From NCBI GenBank assembly GCA_019422525.1, contig JAHZDE010000003.1, positions 62,001 to 126,000 of the forward strand: a stretch of 64,000 nucleotides of DNA, given 5' to 3'. The notes under the pieces were generated by a model. The model saw only the letters and a program-made list of their open reading frames with translations. It was not told where the DNA came from and did not search any database. The position numbers and the translations under genes are program-made. This DNA comes from Clostridiales bacterium. Its GTDB lineage: Bacteria > Bacillota > Clostridia > Oscillospirales > Acutalibacteraceae. Of the stretch, positions 25,024 through 33,191 are shown piece by piece (position 1 is the stretch's first letter; each line of letters begins with the position of its first letter).

Positions 25024-25542
25024 ATGACTATGGAATTTACCCAAGTGATCAGAGATCGTTATTCCTGCAAAAAGTTTGACGGCCGGCCGGTTGCCCAAAA
25101 ACAGCTGGACGCGATTCTGGAGGCAGGGCGTCTGGCGCCTACCGCCAAAAACCTGCAGGAGCAGAAAATCTATGTGGTGCAGAGCCAGGAAGGGCTGGCC
25201 AAAATTGACCGGATTACGCCCTGCCGCTATGGGGCTGGCACCGTGTTGGTGGTAGCATTCAACAAAGAGAACGTCTTTGTCTACCCCGGCGAAAAACGGG
25301 ATTCCGGCGTGGAGGACGCCACCATTGTGGCTACCCACCTGCTGCTGGCGGCAAAGGACGCCGGTGTGGACAGCTGCTGGATCAATTTCTTCAACCCGGA
25401 GGCTGCGGCCCAAGAGCTGGGTCTGCCGGAGAACGAGGAAATCCTCATGCTTCTGGATTTGGGATATGCTGCTGACGGCGCGGCGCCGCTGCCCAACCAT
25501 ACACAGCGCAAGCCTCTGACAGAAACGGTGGCATATCTGTAA
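25024..25542 (+). CDS. Nitroreductase-family protein
   Basis: A 172-residue FMN-dependent oxidoreductase of the nitroreductase fold, start ATG 25024 after AAGGAGG. RYSCKKFDGRPV is the N-terminal FMN-contacting RxSxRxF-like motif, LEAGRLAPTAKNLQEQKIYV the conserved helix and PSxxNxQ-like loop, and GVDSCWINFFNPEAAAQELG the late flavin region. Enzymes of this group reduce nitro, quinone or flavin substrates with NAD(P)H. It is a single gene with two hairpins downstream. Its physiological substrate is not visible. Confidence 0.88.
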   Translation: MTMEFTQVIRDRYSCKKFDGRPVAQKQLDAILEAGRLAPTAKNLQEQKIYVVQSQEGLAKIDRITPCRYGAGTVLVVAFNKENVFVYPGEKRDSGVEDATIVATHLLLAAKDAGVDSCWINFFNPEAAAQELGLPENEEILMLLDLGYAADGAAPLPNHTQRKPLTETVAYL

Positions 25543-25603
25543 TCCTGGAAAAGCCATTGCAAGCCCCAGTTTGGGGTAGGCTTTGCTGTTTTCCATCATA
25601 CAA

Positions 25604-25648
25604 GGCAGGCACTACGAAAGCTCCCTTTTGTAGTGCCTGCCCTTTTTT
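25604..25648 (+). terminator. Rho-independent terminator
   Basis: GGCAGGCACTAC and GTAGTGCCTGCC form a perfect 12-bp stem, followed by CTTTTTT. A weaker hairpin, GCAAGCCCC...GGGGTAGGCTTTGC, lies at 25559-25586 and may act with it. Confidence 0.9.
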
Positions 25649-25735
25649 GGTTGGTATCCCCCCTCCCCCGGCCTTTTTTCCAAAAGATAACCGCCAGTGA
25701 GGCTGGGAGCGTGCAACGAATTTTGTAACGAACGG

Positions 25736-26040
25736 TTGAAACGAATGTAAAGCTCCAAAAGTGCGAGGACAACTGTCCTCATCACAAAGACAGCACAGTT
25801 CCAAAACCGCGAAAAAACCCCCACTTCGTTTCAGTTGGTTTCAGGTTCGTTTCAAGTTCGTTTCAATCAGTAAATCTCCAAAAATCGCATAAGACCGGGC
25901 TTTTTTAAGGGTTCCTCCTTCTATTGAAACGAAAACAACAAAGATTTATAAAAAGAAGATAGTAGTATAAAAAGAGGGGGAAAAACAACCTTAAAAGTGT
26001 TTACCCCTTCGTTTCAATAGTTCGTTTCAAGTTCGTTTCA
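25736..26040. repeat. Iteron-like array of TTCGTTTCA around an AT-rich core
   Basis: Direct copies of TTCGTTTCA (one is TTGGTTTCA) occur at 25825, 25835, 25846 and 25857, and again at 26008, 26021 and 26032, spaced 10-13 bp, close to one helical turn. Inverted copies (TTGAAACGAA) stand at 25736 and 25924. Between the two groups is an AT-rich tract (25934-25978) holding TTTATAAAAAG and GTATAAAAAG. The layout resembles an iteron origin or an array of protein-binding sites. The whole gap 25649-26050 holds no gene. The spacers are too short for a CRISPR. Confidence 0.75.
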
Positions 26041-26050
26041 GTCTGGGCTG

Positions 26051-27487
26051 TTATGCAATATTCCTCCATTTCCCTGCCGAACCTCTGGCAGCAGACCGCC
26101 TTGCATCTGGACAACCAACTGGGACATCTTCATTGGTCGGTAAATGGTCTCCCAGTGTAATCGGATACTCAAAAATCAGCGGAATGTCCTGGGCCAGATA
26201 CGGATAACAGCGGTCCCGAAAAATCAGGGTTTCATTTTTTTTGATCCTCTGCAGCCTGGATACGGACAGCAGCGGCCTGCCAAATTCATTGGTACCGGCC
26301 AGCTGGCTGATATAGTATAAAAAGGAAAGCTCCCGGCTATGCAGATAAATCAATGTCCCGCAGTTATCCATGGCCGTTTTGCTGACATGGTCCCCATACT
26401 TGTCCACCATCTGCTCATAGGACTGTATGACCAGGTGGAAACGGATATTTCGGCTTCGCGCCGCCGTAAGCATGGCCAACAAATCCGGAAGCTTGGGCAT
26501 ATTGCAAAACTCTTCCAAAATAAAATTCACCCGGCGCGGAAGTCCTCCTCCATATTCATCCGCTTTTTCCAGCAGCGCCTCATAGCACTGGCTGATAAAC
26601 AAGGTCGCCAAAAAGTGGAAGGTGGTTTTTTCATCGGGCACCACCAGGAAGATAGCCGTTTTCTCCACCCCAATGCAGTCCATATCAATGGACGACTTGG
26701 ACAGCATCCTTGTAAGGGCCGGCGAGGATTTAAACACCCTGACCAGCTGGTCAAAGGTCGATAAAATACAGGATTTGGTGTTCTCCGCCGTCAGGTTCAT
26801 ATATCCCGCCAAGTTCTGATAAACGGGGTTCCGGGCGGGAAGACTGTCAAAATAATTCCTCAAAGTCCCATTGGGCAGGTTTTCATACCGCCAGTATAAC
26901 AGGTTCTTGACCGATAGCTCCTCCCCCAACAAGGCTATCAGTTCACAAATCCCCAGGGCCAGCTGCCCGGCGCTTTCGTTCCAATATTTATCCTTGTCGG
27001 CGGTGGAGCGGCTAAAGAACAACGTTTGCAGCAAATCATTCAGCTGGATAATGGCGTTTTCCTGCCCGTCCTTCCCCGATTCCCAGGAGCGCTTCACCCG
27101 GTCCATGGGATTCCATTGGTCCGGGGAAAGCTGAGGCTTTCTCAAATTGATAATTTTTATGGAATATCCCTGTTCTTTGAGGAAAAGATTGGATTTTATG
27201 GCAAGCTCCCCCTTGGGGTCAACGATTACCATGGACTCTTCTGCTTTTGCACAGGAATAGATAGGGGGAAGGACAAACCGCAAGGTTTTCATGGAACCGG
27301 TGTCTCCAATTATCATGGTGTGGGAGTCCCCCGATTCGGTAAACACTTTCCCTCCATCCTGAAAGACTACCGGGCCTCCCGACGATTTTGCTTCCCGGTC
27401 CTTCAGGGAAAAGGATTCCAGCCCGCTCAAGTATTCCTCTTTCCATGCCATACGCGAATCCTGATACGTCAATCCATCTGTAAACAT
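26051..27487 (-). CDS. Orphan VirD4/TraG-like conjugative coupling ATPase
   Basis: A 478-residue ATPase. The Walker A is GDTGSMKT (near residue 66), followed by VIVDPKGELAIKSNLFLKEQGY read as VIVDPKGELA and IKIINLRKPQ, and Walker B with its neighbours in FILEEFCNMPKLPDLLAMLT and RFHLVIQSYEQMVDKYG. These match type IV coupling proteins (TraG/VirD4, CD1115-like group), which couple the relaxosome to the secretion channel. The usual N-terminal membrane helices are absent and no relaxase or mating-pair gene is nearby. Start supported by AGGAGGG 8 nt upstream. It is followed by the TTCGTTTCA array. Confidence 0.82.
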   Translation of the reverse strand: MFTDGLTYQDSRMAWKEEYLSGLESFSLKDREAKSSGGPVVFQDGGKVFTESGDSHTMIIGDTGSMKTLRFVLPPIYSCAKAEESMVIVDPKGELAIKSNLFLKEQGYSIKIINLRKPQLSPDQWNPMDRVKRSWESGKDGQENAIIQLNDLLQTLFFSRSTADKDKYWNESAGQLALGICELIALLGEELSVKNLLYWRYENLPNGTLRNYFDSLPARNPVYQNLAGYMNLTAENTKSCILSTFDQLVRVFKSSPALTRMLSKSSIDMDCIGVEKTAIFLVVPDEKTTFHFLATLFISQCYEALLEKADEYGGGLPRRVNFILEEFCNMPKLPDLLAMLTAARSRNIRFHLVIQSYEQMVDKYGDHVSKTAMDNCGTLIYLHSRELSFLYYISQLAGTNEFGRPLLSVSRLQRIKKNETLIFRDRCYPYLAQDIPLIFEYPITLGDHLPTNEDVPVGCPDARRSAARGSAGKWRNIA

Positions 27488-27503
27488 CTCTTATTCCCTC
27501 CTG

Positions 27504-28280
27504 TCAGTCCTCAACCGTAAACCCGATTTTCCGAAAAGGCTTTTCCTCTTTCTTCCCAGACAGCCGCTTGATCTCCCCCTCTTCAATCACTTTCTCCCGG
27601 TTTCCATTCACCCGGCGCTCAAATACGATTTGTTTGATCAGCTGCCCAACCACCTCCAGATTTGAAATATCCGTTTCATCCCTCCCTTTTACCAACTCCA
27701 GCAAGGCGTTTTGGGCATTAGGCGACACCGTCAAGCCATTTTCACAAGCAATATTTTGAAAATGCGCTGCACAGATACTCGGGGATGGTGAATGAATGGC
27801 AAACGTCATCCAAAGCCCGGCCCTGCTCAACTCATAATACAAGTTTCCTACCCCATCTTCTCCCTTCTTTTCCAAATCAATGACGATAAACGTGATTTCC
27901 CGATGCTTACTGATATAATCGACCACTAAGCTGACCCATCGATTCCTCCCTTTTTCCTTCCATTCCCGCGCACACTCTACCAATACCAGCCCCTGATATT
28001 CACTATAGCAATCTCTTGCAATACTCACGCTGCTTTTTAAGTGGTGCAGGAATGACTTTGCCCCCTCCAAATCGTTGAAATACGGCATTACAATGGTAAA
28101 TTGAGGGCGTGCCCCCTGAAAGTGAATCAATTGCCTCTTCCCAATCTCCTCTGCCAGATGCAGCGCAGCCTTTTCAAGGGCCGAATAGGAGGAACCGGAC
28201 AAATAGAAATTGGGACAATCCCCCTCCTTGATTCGGGATAATTTCATTTCGATTTCATGGCTTACCTGTTGATAAGTCAT
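27504..28280 (-). CDS. Protein of unknown function upstream of the coupling ATPase
   Basis: A 258-residue soluble protein I do not recognise. Alternating strands and helices (FTIVMPYFNDLEGAKSFLHH, LVLVECAREWKEKGRNRWV, EITFIVIDLEKKGED, WMTFAIHSPSPSICAAHF) are followed by a helical part (SNLEVVGQLIKQIVFERRV) like the lid of AAA+ ATPases. FIVIDLEKKG sits where a Walker B strand would be, but no Walker A (GxxxxGKT/S) is present, so it would be a non-hydrolysing relative at best. The gene lies 16 nt before the coupling ATPase gene; the two probably form one operon and act together. Confidence 0.6.
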   Translation of the reverse strand: MTYQQVSHEIEMKLSRIKEGDCPNFYLSGSSYSALEKAALHLAEEIGKRQLIHFQGARPQFTIVMPYFNDLEGAKSFLHHLKSSVSIARDCYSEYQGLVLVECAREWKEKGRNRWVSLVVDYISKHREITFIVIDLEKKGEDGVGNLYYELSRAGLWMTFAIHSPSPSICAAHFQNIACENGLTVSPNAQNALLELVKGRDETDISNLEVVGQLIKQIVFERRVNGNREKVIEEGEIKRLSGKKEEKPFRKIGFTVED

Positions 28281-28885
28281 CTCTTCACCCCCATCTGCAA
28301 AATTCTACATAATGATAACTGTCTGCATGGCCAATAATCGCACGTATGATTATTTTTTCTTACAACAGATGGGAAGAATTGGTTTTCTGCTATCAAGTTT
28401 TACCCTTTATTTTCATTTTGTTTTATATAAAACTTTATTTCGAAAGAGTATTGCCCTCTATTCAAAATCTAATTTATTGTTGAAAGAAGTATAAGTTAGC
28501 TGCTATCAAAAATGTACATAGATAACAGCTCACATTATGCAGAGCTAAAATGAATAGAAATATCGATATTGGTAGTTTTATTACTAAATTATATATTTCT
28601 AATACTATGAAAAACTATCGGTTACGCAAAACCTTTTATCATTTTTTCTAAATCTATTGCAATTCAGAAAGAAATGTACTATCATTTGAAATACAATCCA
28701 TAAAAAAATATTAAAAAGATAATAAATATTTTGAATTATGTATAATGTATAATTTCTCTTTTCAAAACTAAATTAAGGTCAATATATGCACTTTGTTGTC
28801 AGAAAATGTGGATGAATTGGGAATCTGTTTATTTATATTTAATGGTTTATTATATAAAACAATAAAGAAAGTGGGTGCCAACTAT
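28281..28885. other. AT-rich intergenic region upstream of the ABC importer
   Basis: About 600 bp, very AT-rich. A hairpin AGCTGCTATC...GATAACAGCT occurs near 28498-28532 without a T run. TATAAT boxes at 28741-28752 may belong to the promoter of the importer. The longer plus-strand frame at 28312-28494 has no ribosome binding site or family signature and is not called. Confidence 0.4.
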
Positions 28886-30271
28886 ATGAAAAAAGCGTTG
28901 TCTGTTTTACTCTCTGTATGTATGTTTTTAGCTTTAGCTGCCTGTTCCCCCCAATCCCAGTCCAACGGTACATCGGAATTCTTTGCTACTCCCGCCCCCA
29001 TTGTGGTGCCGGAGCCAGTGGAACAGACCAACAAGTCCCTAAAAATCTACTACTCTGATTATGCCAGCATGCCATTGATGGACACTGCCGTGCAGTTGTA
29101 TAAGAAGCAGTATCCGGATGTAGAACTGGAGGTAGAAAAAACTTACTCAGCGGATCTGGAAGACTACAATACAAAATATCAGCAAATGGCAAACCAGATT
29201 ATGGCTGGGGAAGGCCCTGATTTATTTGTTATTGACCAAGGTGCCATGGATGTTGAAAAAATGGTCCGTCAGGGTGTGTTCGCCGATATGGAGCCCTTTT
29301 TTGAGGAGGATAACTTTGACTGGGAGTCTTATCAAAAAGCAGTACTGGATGGCGGCGTATGGGATGAAAAACGCCTTGTAATTCCCTGTACATATAGCAT
29401 TCCTCTGGCTATTACCACACAAACTGCTTTGGATGAAACAGGGTTTTCCGTGGAGAACTGCTCGGACTTTATGAGCTTTATGGACGAAAGTAACAAGATC
29501 TTGGATAACACCGCAAATACTCGTGCTTTATTTACCTCCCCCCTTTCAGCAAACAGCTTTTATATGGATGCCGGTATTGAGTTTTTGAACTATGATAATA
29601 AGACAGTTTATCTTGAATCCGACGAAATGAAAAAAGGATTAGAGTGGTATAAGAAAATAGTTGGGGAAAGCGGTACAAATTCCGTCGTGTCATCCGAGCT
29701 ATTACAGGGTGCTGAAATGATCTGGAATAAAGAGGCGCTTCTTGATATACCGATCATTCAAAGTATTTATTACATTAACGCATCATATGCCGCGCTGGAC
29801 ACTGCCGATGAGGCAGTGATGTTTCCCATTCGCAATATAAATGGCGGACTAACTGCCCATATAGATGATGCTGTTGCCGTTCGAAACAACAGTGAAAATT
29901 TACAAAATGCCTATCATTTTATCAAAATTTTGTTGAGTCCAGAGTGTATGTCCAGTGCCATCGGAAATTCGGCTGCAACATTCTCCGTCTTGAATCAATT
30001 CAATTATGATTACTGGAAAGATACATTAGAATGGCAGCCAAATAATTTTTACAGCTACCAGGGAGAGGCCCCTTTTGGAGAAGGAGGAAAACCATTTTCT
30101 GAGGAAGATTTTAACCAGATTATGGGATATATCGACGAAATCGACGATGCCTATTTCTCCGACCGCTCCGGTATGAGAAGCAGTATGGAGCCTTATTTTA
30201 ATGGAGAACTTTCGCTGGACGAAGCCATTACACAGGCAGAAAGAGAATTGGAGCTGTACCTGACGGAATAA
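28886..30271 (+). CDS. ABC transporter substrate-binding lipoprotein (family 1, sugar type)
   Basis: Start at ATG 28886; upstream in-frame TTG/GTG codons lack the signal context. The 461-residue protein has a signal with an LAAC lipobox (near residue 20) and a family 1 extracellular solute-binding fold: KIYYSDYASMPLMDTAVQLY, YPDVELEVEKTY, YQQMANQIMAGEGPDLFVID and a long helical C-domain. It should capture a sugar or oligosaccharide outside the membrane and deliver it to the two permeases encoded next. The ATPase is not in the operon, so a shared MsmX-like ATPase is likely (inference from family habit). Confidence 0.88.
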   Translation: MKKALSVLLSVCMFLALAACSPQSQSNGTSEFFATPAPIVVPEPVEQTNKSLKIYYSDYASMPLMDTAVQLYKKQYPDVELEVEKTYSADLEDYNTKYQQMANQIMAGEGPDLFVIDQGAMDVEKMVRQGVFADMEPFFEEDNFDWESYQKAVLDGGVWDEKRLVIPCTYSIPLAITTQTALDETGFSVENCSDFMSFMDESNKILDNTANTRALFTSPLSANSFYMDAGIEFLNYDNKTVYLESDEMKKGLEWYKKIVGESGTNSVVSSELLQGAEMIWNKEALLDIPIIQSIYYINASYAALDTADEAVMFPIRNINGGLTAHIDDAVAVRNNSENLQNAYHFIKILLSPECMSSAIGNSAATFSVLNQFNYDYWKDTLEWQPNNFYSYQGEAPFGEGGKPFSEEDFNQIMGYIDEIDDAYFSDRSGMRSSMEPYFNGELSLDEAITQAERELELYLTE

Positions 30272-30289
30272 CAGAAAGAAGGTTTGACC

Positions 30290-31150
30290 ATGAAACTGAA
30301 AACCAGGAGAAAGTGGACAGGACTGGCCTTTATCCTTCCTTTCCTCATTGGATTTCTGGGATTTTATTTGATTCCCTTTCTATGGAGCATCCGCTATACC
30401 TTTACCATGGGGGCCGGAGGAACGATGTTTGTGGGCTGGAGTAACTATCTCGACATCTTTCAAAGTACCGCTTTTCGCTTGGCTGCCTGGAATACATTCA
30501 GATTTATGGCCATTGGCGTACCGCTGCTCATACTGGTTTCCTTTGTACTGGCTCTGTTGTTGTACAACCGGTTTCGAGGCGCTTCTTTCTTTCGTTCGGT
30601 ATTCCTGTATCCCCTGGTGTTACCAGCGGCTTCGGTGGTTATTGTGGTACAGGCCTTCTTTTCCGATGGTGGACTGATGAACCAGTTCCTTGCCTGGATG
30701 GGTGTTCCCCTTGAACACTGGATTGATTCTGAATATGCCTTTCCCCTACTGGTGGGATTGTACATATGGAAGAACTGCGGATATAATCTGATTCTTTTTT
30801 TGGCAGGGCTCAGTGCGATTCCAAAAGAATACCGGGAAGCAGCAGACTGCGAAGGGGCTACTGCCTTCCAGAAGGTACGGTATATTACCCTGCCCCTGCT
30901 GATTCCCAGCTTTTTCTTTATTTTCATTATTTCTATTATCAATTCCTTTAAATCCTTCCGGGAGGCGTACCTTCTGGGCGGCACCAACCCTCATGAAAGC
31001 ATCTACATGCTCCAACATTTTATGAACAATAATTTTCAGAATCTAAATTATCAGCGGCTTTCCGTGGCGGCGTTGCTGATTTTTCTGGCAATTTTTCTGC
31101 TGGCATTGGTGCTATTCTGGCTCAAAAAGAAAAATGAGTCCATCGCCTGA
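30290..31150 (+). CDS. ABC transporter permease (MalF/UgpA type)
   Basis: Start at ATG 30290, 10 nt after GAAAGAAGG. The 286-residue protein has six membrane segments. The EAA loop is in PKEYREAADCEGATAFQKVR (EAA---G), which contacts the ATPase. It should form half of the membrane channel of a carbohydrate importer with the next gene product. It lies 18 nt after the binding-protein gene. Confidence 0.92.
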   Translation: MKLKTRRKWTGLAFILPFLIGFLGFYLIPFLWSIRYTFTMGAGGTMFVGWSNYLDIFQSTAFRLAAWNTFRFMAIGVPLLILVSFVLALLLYNRFRGASFFRSVFLYPLVLPAASVVIVVQAFFSDGGLMNQFLAWMGVPLEHWIDSEYAFPLLVGLYIWKNCGYNLILFLAGLSAIPKEYREAADCEGATAFQKVRYITLPLLIPSFFFIFIISIINSFKSFREAYLLGGTNPHESIYMLQHFMNNNFQNLNYQRLSVAALLIFLAIFLLALVLFWLKKKNESIA

Positions 31151-31170
31151 AAGCGGAAGGAGGTATTCTG

Positions 31171-31968
31171 ATGAAATCAAACCACTTTTCAAAGCTTCGG
31201 ATTGTATTTCTGCTGTTTTTCTCCCTGTTCGTATTGGTTCCGCTGGCTTATACCCTTATCAACTCCTTTTCTTCCGGTTCTTCTTATGGACTCTGGCCGC
31301 AAACCTGGTCCCTCAGCGGTTGGTATGAGGTATTCATCCGGCGTCCCCATTATCTTGTGAAATTTTGGAATAGTCTGCTGTTGAGTATCGCCATTGTAAT
31401 TGGTCAGACTCTCATTTCCTGTCTGGCTGGCTACGGTTTTTCCAAATTCCGTTTTCCCGGAAAAGAGGCCGTATTCTTTCTGGTAATTATTCTGATGATG
31501 ATGCCCTATCAGGTAACACTGGTATCCAACTTTATTGTCATCAATGCACTGGGTTTAATGGGTACTTGGGCAGCGCTGATTCTTCCGGCAATATTCTCCC
31601 CCTTCGGTGTGTTTCTGCTGCGACAGGTATTTGACACCTGTCCTGATGAAATCCTGGACGCCGCACGAATTGACGGTGCAGGAGAAATGCGGGTATTGTT
31701 CCAAATTCTGGTGCCTCGGAGCCGTTCTGGAGTGGTGTCCCTGATAATCCTGACCTTTATTGATTCATGGAACATGGTGGAGCAGCCTATTGTCTATCTG
31801 GACAACCCTTATGATTATCCACTATCTATATTTCTTTCCCAAATGTCCGGGCAGGACGTGGGAGTGCTGTGTACCTGCGGAATTCTTGCGGCAATCCCTG
31901 TGTTGCTGCTATTCTTCTACTATGATGAAGATTTGGCAGACGGTATTTCCATGTCCCAACTGCATTGA
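31171..31968 (+). CDS. ABC transporter permease (MalG/UgpE type)
   Basis: A 265-residue protein with about six membrane segments, start supported by GGAAGGAGG. The EAA motif is in PDEILDAARIDGAGEMRVLF (DAA---G), and WNSLLLSIAIVIGQTLISC is the conserved second helix. It pairs with the preceding permease in the same carbohydrate importer. It lies 20 nt after it and its stop is 11 nt before the next gene. Confidence 0.92.
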   Translation: MKSNHFSKLRIVFLLFFSLFVLVPLAYTLINSFSSGSSYGLWPQTWSLSGWYEVFIRRPHYLVKFWNSLLLSIAIVIGQTLISCLAGYGFSKFRFPGKEAVFFLVIILMMMPYQVTLVSNFIVINALGLMGTWAALILPAIFSPFGVFLLRQVFDTCPDEILDAARIDGAGEMRVLFQILVPRSRSGVVSLIILTFIDSWNMVEQPIVYLDNPYDYPLSIFLSQMSGQDVGVLCTCGILAAIPVLLLFFYYDEDLADGISMSQLH

Positions 31969-31979
31969 GGAGGGAAAAC

Positions 31980-32396
31980 ATGAAACGGAAAAAAATCGTG
32001 CGATGGCTTGCTCTCATAATTTTTGTGCTGCTCATTGGGTTTACGGTCGCCTCTAATCTGGTATATGAGGCGTTGCTGCCCCGAGTAAAAACCTGTGAAT
32101 TCACTGCCAGTATGTCAACAGAGGGTGAAGTGGAATACTGGGTTCCGAAGGACTGTGTTTTCAGCGGTCAGAATAACGCAATCATCATGTATCGGGTTGC
32201 GGAGCGTAGCGGCCTCTTCAATATGGAATACTATGTAGAGCAAATCGATGGTTATATTTTAGAAGAGAAAGACGGCCAGATAAAAGTGAGGGCCCCAGCC
32301 ATGAGTACAATGGAAATGCTGGTCTGTTACCGGGATAAGCCTCTCACCTCTGGGGAAACCGTATATTGGCTCAACCCACCCGAAGAAAAATCGTGA
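31980..32396 (+). CDS. Membrane-anchored protein of unknown function in the ABC importer operon
   Basis: Start at ATG 31980, 7 nt after GAGGAGGG; the in-frame TTG at 31965 lies inside that site. The 138-residue protein has one N-terminal membrane helix (IVRWLALIIFVLLIGFTVA) and about 105 outside residues rich in beta strands (CEFTASMSTEGEVEYWVPKD in parts, RAPAMSTMEMLVCYRDKPLT). I recognise no family. It resembles the membrane-proximal part of HlyD-like adaptors only loosely. Placement as last gene of the operon suggests an accessory role for the importer. Confidence 0.7.
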   Translation: MKRKKIVRWLALIIFVLLIGFTVASNLVYEALLPRVKTCEFTASMSTEGEVEYWVPKDCVFSGQNNAIIMYRVAERSGLFNMEYYVEQIDGYILEEKDGQIKVRAPAMSTMEMLVCYRDKPLTSGETVYWLNPPEEKS

Positions 32397-32418
32397 AAAC
32401 GGATGCTTGTCTTAACTG

Positions 32419-32470
32419 AAAACCGCATGGCAGAACTATTTTTGAGTACCTGCCATGCGGTTTTTGTTTT
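32419..32470 (+). terminator. Rho-independent terminator of the ABC importer operon
   Basis: AAAACCGCATGGCAG and CTGCCATGCGGTTTT form a perfect 15-bp stem with a 16-nt loop, followed by TGTTTTAC. Confidence 0.9.
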
Positions 32471-32535
32471 ACCTTAAATTTCTTTTCATTTGAAAAGCTC
32501 TCTGGTAGTAACGCCGCATTTTTATAATTACCGGT

Positions 32536-32976
32536 TTATTCTGGCTTCTTTGCAAGCTTGTGAAAATCGTCAATCATCGATTGCAGCGTAATCTCCTCCA
32601 TTGTCCGCTTGATAGAGTCCTCGATTTTATGGTAAGGACCTTCCAGCACCTTTCGGATATTCCGAGCTATGGGGCACTTCCTCCCTTCGCAGGCATGAAT
32701 TCCAATCAAGGCAGTCAACCCGTGAGGCTCCAGCGCACTGTATATTTGATACAGCGTAATTTCAGACGGCTCTTTACACAATTGTGCGCCGCCCGTTCCC
32801 CGAGGGACTGTAATCAAACCTGCTTTTTTCAGTGAGCTGATAATGTTGCGAATCACCACAGGGTTGCACCCGGTACTCTCGGCAAGAAGGCTGCTGGTTA
32901 CTTTGGCAACCCCCTTTGCTTCATGAATAAAAATCAGGCAATGTACTGCAATGGAACATTTCATACTGATCTGCAT
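32536..32976 (-). CDS. Rrf2-family transcriptional regulator
   Basis: A 146-residue protein with the Rrf2 winged-helix fold: MKCSIAVHCLIFIHEAKGV, VTSSLLAESTGCNPVVIRN (recognition helix) and SSLKKAGLITVPRGTGGAQL (wing). The C-terminal part has CEGRKCPIARNI, with two Cys in the region where cluster-binding Rrf2 proteins carry three, so it may sense redox or a thiol signal, but an Fe-S cluster is doubtful. It is divergent from a quinone-oxidoreductase/ferredoxin pair, which it probably regulates through repeats in the 215-bp intergenic region. Confidence 0.88.
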   Translation of the reverse strand: MQISMKCSIAVHCLIFIHEAKGVAKVTSSLLAESTGCNPVVIRNIISSLKKAGLITVPRGTGGAQLCKEPSEITLYQIYSALEPHGLTALIGIHACEGRKCPIARNIRKVLEGPYHKIEDSIKRTMEEITLQSMIDDFHKLAKKPE

Positions 32977-33016
32977 ACTGTTCTCCCTTTCAAAACGAAA
33001 AAATATGATTCCTTTT

Positions 33017-33072
33017 AGATGTAACTCTTGACATTACAATAAGTGCGTGATAAGCTGATACGAGATGTAACT
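33017..33072. promoter_or_regulatory. Candidate Rrf2 operator: two direct repeats AGATGTAACT
   Basis: AGATGTAACT occurs at 33017-33026 and 33063-33072, 46 bp apart, in the divergent region. A TTGACA at 33029-33034 (17 nt to TAAGCT) between them could be a plus-strand promoter for the oxidoreductase gene. Repeat and promoter together fit a repressor site, but only two copies are seen. Confidence 0.4.
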
Positions 33073-33191
33073 TCAAACTTTATATCTTGTATTGTATCGG
33101 TCTTCCTTTCAAATTACAAGGGGAATTTTCCGAAACCCTTTGACGCAAATATTCTCACCGTTACATTTTTCACGTCAGAAAGAGGTTGTGT

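Noticed and set aside
25736..26040. CRISPR array
   Set aside because: The repeats are only 9-10 bp, the spacers about 2 bp or none, and no cas gene is near. It was kept as an iteron-like array.
28312..28494. 60-codon plus-strand frame in the AT-rich region before the ABC importer
   Set aside because: No Shine-Dalgarno, no recognised domain, strong AT composition. It is likely random.
33028..33061. A strong promoter in the Rrf2 divergent region
   Set aside because: Only the TTGACA is convincing; the -10 candidate TAAGCT is weak, so it is mentioned only within the operator entry.
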